From Caldisericota bacterium (GTDB taxonomy: Bacteria; Caldisericota; Caldisericia; Caldisericales; Caldisericaceae): a stretch of 6,287 nucleotides of DNA. The stretch covers positions 1 through 6,287 of the forward strand of contig DAOWNX010000057.1 in NCBI GenBank assembly GCA_030642335.1, read 5' to 3'. Shown in pieces: positions 1-5,007 of the stretch; position 1 is the first letter of the stretch; each line of letters starts with the position of its first letter. The notes beneath the pieces are model-generated. The model saw only the letters and a list, made by a program, of their open reading frames with translations, had not been told where the DNA came from and searched no databases. The position numbers and the translations under genes are program-made.

Positions 1-23
1 AGATATAATTTTAATAAAATATT

Positions 24-50
24 CTCCTAAAAATAAAAAAATTTTTAGAG
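24..50. terminator. AT-rich hairpin, possible weak terminator of an upstream gene
   Basis: CTAAAAAT (27-34) and ATTTTTAG (41-48) are perfect inverted repeats around a loop of six A. With C27 bulged out, CTC (24-26) pairs with GAG (48-50), giving a 10-bp stem. On the + strand it is followed by a broken T-tract (51-59). Only the base of the stem contains G-C pairs, so it would be a weak intrinsic terminator. It could serve a gene lying to the left of the window. In so AT-rich a region a chance hairpin is also possible. Confidence 0.3.
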
Positions 51-123
51 TTTGATTTTAGAAACCAATGCCTAAATATATATAGTAGAATGGAGTAAAA
101 CTTACTTTCTTATTCAGTAACTG
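51..123. other. Intergenic stretch without a recognisable gene
   Basis: No open frame of useful length with a start signal is visible on either strand. A TAGAAT at 86-91 resembles a -10 box but has no fitting -35 box. A small dyad, CAGT-A-ACTG (115-123), abuts the -35 box of the promoter that follows and could be a half-hearted operator. Nothing else stands out. Confidence 0.5.
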
Positions 124-152
124 TTGACAAAAAGACACGTTGCTTGTACAAT
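124..152 (+). promoter_or_regulatory. Sigma70-type promoter of the operon
   Basis: A perfect -35 box TTGACA (124-129) is separated by the optimal 17 bases from a -10 box TACAAT (147-152, one mismatch to TATAAT). Normal spacing would start transcription at about 158-161. That is exactly on the tandem ATG codons (158 and 161) of the first gene, so the transcript is predicted to be leaderless. The -10 box overlaps a perfect 8-base palindrome, TTGTACAA (144-151), which could bind a regulator or be chance. No other promoter is obvious in the window, and the tight spacing downstream suggests this one drives all five genes. Confidence 0.75.
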
Positions 153-157
153 AAAAT

Positions 158-1261
158 ATGATGAGAAAAAAAATAACAATTGTTTTGGTATTAATTCTGC
201 TTGCTGCCAGTATCGCTTATTTTTTAATTAAATACATACAAACAACGCAAAGCAGTATTATAAAAAAAGACGTACTGCAAACAGACACACCCATTGCTGG
301 ATTAGCAAACTTGGGAGATACTGTCATTATTTGTACCCATGGTGGAAAAATTATTGCACTGAATATGCAGGGAGAAACGCAGTGGGAAACAAAAATTGAT
401 TCTTCTATTTTTAATATAAGCGAAAACACTGAAGAAGAGATGCTAATTGTTGCCGGAGTAAATTTTTACATATTTAACAAAGAAGGTAAACAAGTTTTAA
501 AAAAGGAATTGGAAAATTATATAGGAATAAAAGGAAAGTTTCTTTCAAATGGAAATATAAAACTTGTGTATCAATCACTCACAGACCTTTCATACATAGC
601 TGTTACAATAGATAAAACAGGGAAAACGTTGTTCGAAGAAGAAATACCCGATCTTGGTGAGTCCTCACAAATAGATATTTCCGATAGCGGAAAACTTCTT
701 TTTGCTGGCGAAAGAGGAGAGCTTTACCTCATTAACGAAAATATGGTTGAAAACAGCGCTCTAATAGAAACTGAGAAAGGGAACCTTCATTCTATCTTTG
801 GCTATTTTGCAGGAGACAGTATAGTAGCAGGCTTTAGGCTATCTGGAGAAGAAAATTCATCAGTTCCAGTGTTTTTCTACAGCGCGGATCTTCAATCTGT
901 CACAAAAGTGTTGTTAAATAGTAAAATCAATAATATTTCTCTGCACAATAACCTCGTCACATTTGCAACAGAAAATGAATTTATCACCTTTGATCAAAAT
1001 GGCAAAGAACGTAACAAAATGTTGAAATTAGGTTTCTCTGCCTTTAATTTTTCATCGAATAATGATACCCAACTCTGCTTTTATAAAAAAAGCCTCTCAG
1101 AAAAGGATAAAAAAAATATATACTATATCTCATTAATTAAGGATAACAAGGAGATTTTAAAATATCTGTTCCCCTCTGATTTTATCCCGTCAGTTTGCCT
1201 TAGTAACAAAGAAGACCTGATTTTTATTATAGATGGAAACAAATTGATTTTCATCTCTTAA
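158..1261 (+). CDS. Membrane-anchored beta-propeller protein of unknown function
   Basis: The 367-residue protein opens with a positively charged stretch (MMRKK) and one hydrophobic helix (about residues 6-27). No lipobox cysteine is present, so it is probably a signal anchor with the rest outside the cytoplasm. The remainder reads as PQQ/WD40-like repeats of about 40 residues. Each has strands of the form 'GKIIALNMQGETQWE', seen near residues 63-80, 101-118, 146-164, 187-205, 236-253, 273-290 and 320-337. A last lone strand (359-367, ending KLIFIS) could close the ring as in Velcro-type propellers, suggesting seven blades. The architecture resembles BamB-like and clostridial DUF5711-type proteins, but I cannot assign a family or ligand. 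The start at 158 or 161 has no Shine-Dalgarno and lies at the predicted transcription start. A later start would remove the charged N-terminus. It stops 3 bases before ligA and is presumably co-transcribed with it. Confidence 0.85.
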   Translation: MMRKKITIVLVLILLAASIAYFLIKYIQTTQSSIIKKDVLQTDTPIAGLANLGDTVIICTHGGKIIALNMQGETQWETKIDSSIFNISENTEEEMLIVAGVNFYIFNKEGKQVLKKELENYIGIKGKFLSNGNIKLVYQSLTDLSYIAVTIDKTGKTLFEEEIPDLGESSQIDISDSGKLLFAGERGELYLINENMVENSALIETEKGNLHSIFGYFAGDSIVAGFRLSGEENSSVPVFFYSADLQSVTKVLLNSKINNISLHNNLVTFATENEFITFDQNGKERNKMLKLGFSAFNFSSNNDTQLCFYKKSLSEKDKKNIYYISLIKDNKEILKYLFPSDFIPSVCLSNKEDLIFIIDGNKLIFIS

Positions 1262-1264
1262 TAG

Positions 1265-3289
1265 ATGAAAATAGACATTTCTGCTGTCAGTTATGAAGAG
1301 GCAAAAGACCTCATAAAAAAATTGCGGTACACCATTCAACATCATAATTATCTGTATTATACACGTAACGAACCTGAAATTTTAGACCGCGAATATGACC
1401 AGATGTTTCAAGATCTCATTGCGCTTGAAAAAAAATTCCCTTCCCTTATAACACCTGACTCTCCATCGCAGCGCGTAGGAGCACCTCCGCTTAAAGAATT
1501 TAAAACAGTGCAACATAAAATACCTATGCTATCACTCGGCAATGCATTTAACAACGAAGATTTAATAAATTTTGACAAACGTATACAGAAAGAACTAAAG
1601 ACAGAAACATTTCAATATGTGACTGAACTTAAAATGGATGGACTTGCTGTATCAATTCGCTATGAAAATGGCGTACTAATTCAAGGCGCAACGCGCGGAA
1701 ATGGAGTAAACGGAGAAGATGTCTCTTTAAATGTAAAGACAATAAAAAACATACCATTAAAATTATTTGGCAATACTATTCCTCTCGTCATAGAAGTCCG
1801 GGGGGAAATAATTATGTACAAAAAGGATTTTGAAGAATTAAATAAAGAGAGAGAAAAAAATGGCGGATCTCCTTTTGCTAATCCAAGAAACGCTGCAGCA
1901 GGTTCATTAAGACAGTTAGATTCACGCATCACAGCACAGAGAAAACTCCAGATGATTTCATATGGTATAGGAGAGATAGAAGGCATTAGTTTCGAAACAC
2001 ATTTTGAGATTCTTAAATTCCTAAAAAAACTTGGATTTAAAACAAGCCCAGAAGCTACTCCTTGCAATGGAATAAATGAAATCATAGAACGATGTGACTA
2101 TTACAAAAATCATAGAAATGACTATCCATTTGAAGCCGACGGCATAGTGCTAAAAGTAAATGAGATAGCGCTCCAAAAAAAATTAGGAGCAACATCGCAT
2201 GAGCCAAGATGGGCAATTGCATACAAATTTCCACCAGAAGAAGCAGAAACTACTGTAAAAAACATCATTGTACAAGTTGGTAGAACAGGAATCCTCACTC
2301 CAGTTGCTATTTTCGATTCGGTTGGACTTGAAGGAAGCATTGTATCTCGCGCTACGCTACATAATGAAGACCAGATTAAACGACTAGGTATAAGAATAAA
2401 CGACAAAATCATCGTACGAAAAGCAGGTTCGGTAATACCTGAAGTAGTAAAAGTACTAAAGGAGAAGCGCTCACAAAATACACAACCCTTTAAAATGCCA
2501 GATAAGTGCCCTGTTTGTGGTGACCTTGCAATAAGATTCGAAGGGGAATCAGCAACAAGATGCATTAATGTATCCTGCCCTGCACAAGTAAAAGAACGCA
2601 TTATACATTTTGCTTCGCGAAATGCAATGGATATAGACGCACTAGGAGATAAAATTATCGACCAGCTGGTAGACAAAAAAATAATATCCGACTACTCCGA
2701 TCTCTATTACCTTAAAAAAGAAGACCTTCTGAAACTCGAAAGAATGGGAGAAACGCTTGAAGAAAAAATATTAAGAAACATTCAACAGAGTAAAAATAAA
2801 AGCCTCTCAAATCTTATTTATGCACTTGGCATATTCCAGGTAGGAAAATACACTGCAAATCTGTTTGCAAAAACATTTAAAAGCATTGATGCACTGAAAG
2901 TTGCAACAGAAGATGAAATTCTTGCAATAGAAGGTATTGGCCCGATTACCGCACAAAGTATAAAAAAATTCTTCTCCTCAAAGCAAAATATAGAAATTTT
3001 AAAAAAGCTAAAGACAGCTGGGATAAAAATGGAAGAAGAAACAAAAACACAAAATTTGCCATTAAGGAGAGAAAAAATTGTTTTTACAGGTACTCTTAAA
3101 AATTTTTCACGTGGAGAAGCACAAAATATTGTGAAAAATTTAGGGGGAGAAGTACCTGACACCATTACTAAAACAACAACGATTGTTGTTGCAGGGGAAA
3201 AACCAGGCAGTAAATATAAAAAAGCTAAAACATTAGAAATAAAAATAATAAGTGAAGACGAGTTCAAAAAGCTTATCATAGGAGGATAA
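1265..3289 (+). CDS. ligA: NAD+-dependent DNA ligase LigA
   Basis: LigA seals single-strand nicks in duplex DNA during replication and repair, using NAD+ as AMP donor. The 674-residue length is normal and every family domain is present. Domain Ia holds the NMN-binding YLYY and DREYD motifs (30-45). The adenylation domain has the nucleophile Lys123 in ELKMDG, VRGE (178-181), DGIVLK (292-297) and YKFP with Lys321. The OB fold (about 325-405) contains VGRTG and SRATLHN. A four-cysteine zinc finger follows (C415, C418, C433, C438), then helix-hairpin-helix repeats (about 445-590) and a BRCT domain (601-674). Odd points are Asn146 in TRGNG, where TRGDG is usual, and Ser389 in AGSVIP. The ATG at 1265 follows an in-frame TAG (1262-1264), so no earlier start exists. 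There is no Shine-Dalgarno, and the upstream gene's TAA ends 3 bases before, so translation is probably by reinitiation. Confidence 0.98.
   Translation: MKIDISAVSYEEAKDLIKKLRYTIQHHNYLYYTRNEPEILDREYDQMFQDLIALEKKFPSLITPDSPSQRVGAPPLKEFKTVQHKIPMLSLGNAFNNEDLINFDKRIQKELKTETFQYVTELKMDGLAVSIRYENGVLIQGATRGNGVNGEDVSLNVKTIKNIPLKLFGNTIPLVIEVRGEIIMYKKDFEELNKEREKNGGSPFANPRNAAAGSLRQLDSRITAQRKLQMISYGIGEIEGISFETHFEILKFLKKLGFKTSPEATPCNGINEIIERCDYYKNHRNDYPFEADGIVLKVNEIALQKKLGATSHEPRWAIAYKFPPEEAETTVKNIIVQVGRTGILTPVAIFDSVGLEGSIVSRATLHNEDQIKRLGIRINDKIIVRKAGSVIPEVVKVLKEKRSQNTQPFKMPDKCPVCGDLAIRFEGESATRCINVSCPAQVKERIIHFASRNAMDIDALGDKIIDQLVDKKIISDYSDLYYLKKEDLLKLERMGETLEEKILRNIQQSKNKSLSNLIYALGIFQVGKYTANLFAKTFKSIDALKVATEDEILAIEGIGPITAQSIKKFFSSKQNIEILKKLKTAGIKMEEETKTQNLPLRREKIVFTGTLKNFSRGEAQNIVKNLGGEVPDTITKTTTIVVAGEKPGSKYKKAKTLEIKIISEDEFKKLIIGG
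3280..3285 (+). promoter_or_regulatory. Ribosome binding site of gatC
   Basis: A perfect AGGAGG lies within the last codons of ligA, 6 bases before the ATG at 3292. It supports that start and is the first strong Shine-Dalgarno in the operon. The two upstream genes have none. Confidence 0.85.
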
Positions 3290-3291
3290 AT

Positions 3292-3570
3292 ATGATTGAT
3301 ATAGATAAAATTGAAAAACTTGCTGCGTTAAAACTAAAAGAGAAAGAAAAAGAAACAATACTTAATGATCTAGAAGAAATCATTCACTACTTTGAAATAT
3401 TGAAAGAAGTAAATATTGAAAACGTGGAACCGCAGATATACACAAAAGAGGCACATCTTTTTTTAAGAAAAGATGAAACAGAAAATGGTCTTTGTAAAGA
3501 AGATCTTGAAAAGAACAAGACGCTTGCCCGTGAAAATTTTTATAGAGTTAAGCATATCATAGGTGAATAA
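3292..3570 (+). CDS. gatC: Asp-tRNA(Asn)/Glu-tRNA(Gln) amidotransferase subunit C
   Basis: GatC is the small non-catalytic subunit that wraps around the GatA-GatB interface and stabilises the heterotrimer. The 92-residue length is typical. The N-terminal helical part (IDKIEKLAALKLKEKEKE, then LEEIIHYFEILKEV, residues 2-40) matches the family pattern of a 'kiA-LA-L-L' helix followed by an 'il-yf--L--vd' helix. The linker VEPQIY and LRKDE (58-62) corresponds to the usual 'VeP...lR-D'. The C-terminus, NFYRVKHIIGE, takes the place of the usual 'gfFrVP-vi'; the proline is Lys here. Its strong ribosome site lies inside the ligA end, and its stop is 1 base before gatA. The identification rests on pattern plus the gatA and gatB neighbours, and is secure. 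Confidence 0.95.
   Translation: MIDIDKIEKLAALKLKEKEKETILNDLEEIIHYFEILKEVNIENVEPQIYTKEAHLFLRKDETENGLCKEDLEKNKTLARENFYRVKHIIGE
3561..3566 (+). promoter_or_regulatory. Ribosome binding site deciding the gatA start
   Basis: AGGTGA inside the last codons of gatC lies 5 bases before the ATG at 3572. An in-frame GTG at 3563 would overlap this site and have no Shine-Dalgarno of its own, so the ATG is preferred. Confidence 0.8.
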
Positions 3571-3571
3571 C

Positions 3572-4987
3572 ATGACGATTACCAATCTGCCAATATCCAA
3601 CCTTACCAGCAAACTCAAGAATAAAGAAATCACTGCAAGAGAAGTGATTGAAAATTATGCTAAAAATATTTATGAAAAAGAAAAAAATATTAAAGCATTT
3701 ATCAATTTAGATATAGAAAAAGCACTGAAAAGAGCAGAAGAACTTGATAGAATGGACGAAAAAAAAGGGCTTCTCTTCGGTGTGCCTGTTGCCATAAAAG
3801 ATAATATGAACGTAAAGAACTACGAAACAACAGCAGGGTCACAAATATTAAAAGGATATATATCTCCTTACAACGCGACGGTTGTTAAAAAACTAAAAGA
3901 AGAAAATGCTATTATTATAGGTAAAACAAATATGGATGAGTTTGCAATGGGCTCCTCAAATGAAAATTCATCTTTTTTCCCCACGCATAACCCGGTAAAT
4001 TATGATTACGTTCCCGGAGGGTCTTCCGGAGGGTCTGCCGCTTCGGTAAAAAGTGAAGAAGCATTAGCAGCACTTGGATCCGACACTGGAGGTTCAGTAA
4101 GAGAACCTGCCGCATTTTGCGGCGTTGTAGGATTAAAGCCAACATATGGACTTGTTTCCAGGTATGGTCTTATTGCTTTTTCATCATCGCTTGACCAAAT
4201 TGGCCCTCTTACGAAAAATGTAAAAGACTGTACCATAATGTTAAACGCAATTGCAGGATTTGACCCACGTGACGAAACGTCTGTCAACATTAAAAAAGAA
4301 GATTATACAGACTTTTTAGGAAAAGAAATAAAAGGTAAAAGAATTGGCATAATAAAAGAAGTAATGGATTTTAATATACAGGACGAAATAAAAGAAGAAC
4401 TCAAAAAAACAATAAGCACTCTCGTTAAACTTGGCGCTACCATAACAGAAATATCCGTTGCACATCTAAAATATGCGCTTCCCGCGTACTACATTGTTGC
4501 CCCGTCAGAAGCCTCATCTAACCTCAGTCGTTTTGATGGAGTACGATACGGATTAACTGTTCAAGGAGAGAATCTTACAAGTACATATGAATTGACACGC
4601 ACAGAAGGATTTGGAGAAGAAGTAAAGAGGAGAATTCTTATCGGGACATTTGCATTATCTGCCGGATATTATGATGCATATTACTTAAAAGCTTCAAAAG
4701 TAAGAAAAATTCTGGCAAATGAATTTGAAAAAGCATTTGAAGCAGTAGATACATTACTTCTTCCCACAACAGCTACCACAGCTTTCAAATTGGGAGAAAA
4801 GAAAAGCCCGCTTGAAATGTATATGAGTGATATTTTTACAATACCTGTAAACCTTGCGGGACTACCTGCAATCTCTGTGCCCCACGGAAGTGACAAAAAC
4901 GGACTTCCCATTGGAATGCAGTTCATAGGAAGCTGGTTCAAAGAAAAAGAGCTTTTGCAAATTGCATATGCTGTAGAAAATGGATAA
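3572..4987 (+). CDS. gatA: Asp-tRNA(Asn)/Glu-tRNA(Gln) amidotransferase subunit A (glutaminase)
   Basis: GatA hydrolyses glutamine (or asparagine) and passes the ammonia through a tunnel to GatB. It belongs to the amidase-signature family with a Ser-cisSer-Lys triad. The triad is visible as Lys76 (VAIKDN), Ser151 (GGSSGGS) and Ser175 (DTGGSVR). All three are offset by 3 from the Staphylococcus aureus residues K79, S154 and S178. Other hallmarks are NMDEFAMGSS (120-129), FCGVVGLKPTYG (182-193), SSLDQIGPLT (205-214), SEASSNLSRFDG (312-323), GTFALSAGYYDAYY (358-371), PVNLAGLPAISVP (425-437) and MQFIG (449-453). From ATG 3572 the protein has 471 residues, about 10-15 fewer than usual, because it stops right after AYAVENG. 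Reading on past the TAA resembles the missing tail (see findings). Glu178 replaces the usual Gln after the nucleophile motif. The catalytic core is intact, so activity is expected. Confidence 0.97.
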   Translation: MTITNLPISNLTSKLKNKEITAREVIENYAKNIYEKEKNIKAFINLDIEKALKRAEELDRMDEKKGLLFGVPVAIKDNMNVKNYETTAGSQILKGYISPYNATVVKKLKEENAIIIGKTNMDEFAMGSSNENSSFFPTHNPVNYDYVPGGSSGGSAASVKSEEALAALGSDTGGSVREPAAFCGVVGLKPTYGLVSRYGLIAFSSSLDQIGPLTKNVKDCTIMLNAIAGFDPRDETSVNIKKEDYTDFLGKEIKGKRIGIIKEVMDFNIQDEIKEELKKTISTLVKLGATITEISVAHLKYALPAYYIVAPSEASSNLSRFDGVRYGLTVQGENLTSTYELTRTEGFGEEVKRRILIGTFALSAGYYDAYYLKASKVRKILANEFEKAFEAVDTLLLPTTATTAFKLGEKKSPLEMYMSDIFTIPVNLAGLPAISVPHGSDKNGLPIGMQFIGSWFKEKELLQIAYAVENG

Positions 4988-4994
4988 ACGGCAT

Positions 4995-5002
4995 GGGAGG
5001 AG
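4995..5002 (+). promoter_or_regulatory. Ribosome binding site deciding the gatB start
   Basis: GGGAGGAG with a 5-base A-rich spacer precedes the ATG at 5008. A second in-frame ATG at 4993 overlaps this site and has no Shine-Dalgarno of its own, so 5008 is the better start. Confidence 0.85.
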
Positions 5003-5007
5003 AAAAA

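Noticed and set aside
1356..1364. Tyr32 in LigA where E. coli has the functional His23
   Set aside because: Tyr at this position (YRYY-type motifs) is common in other bacterial LigA proteins, such as Thermus, so it is not unusual.
2122..2676. Long antisense open frame opposite ligA, and similar ones opposite ligA (1681-2085, 2818-3279) and gatA/gatB
   Set aside because: They are opposite strongly conserved coding sequence, have no ribosome sites or recognisable domains, and have the Ser/Phe/Leu-rich composition expected from the complement of A-rich genes.
3563..3571. GTG at 3563 as an upstream gatA start (474 residues)
   Set aside because: It overlaps the AGGTGA ribosome site of the ATG at 3572 and has no Shine-Dalgarno of its own. 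The ATG also gives active-site numbering with a constant offset of 3 to S. aureus GatA.
3759..3766. Runs of eight A in gatA (3759-3766) and ligA (1428-1435) as programmed slippage sites
   Set aside because: Both lie inside intact conserved frames in a very A-rich genome. No alternative frame of meaning follows, so chance composition explains them.
4993..5007. In-frame ATG at 4993 as the gatB start
   Set aside because: It overlaps the GGGAGGAG site that serves the ATG at 5008, and the five added residues match nothing usual in GatB.
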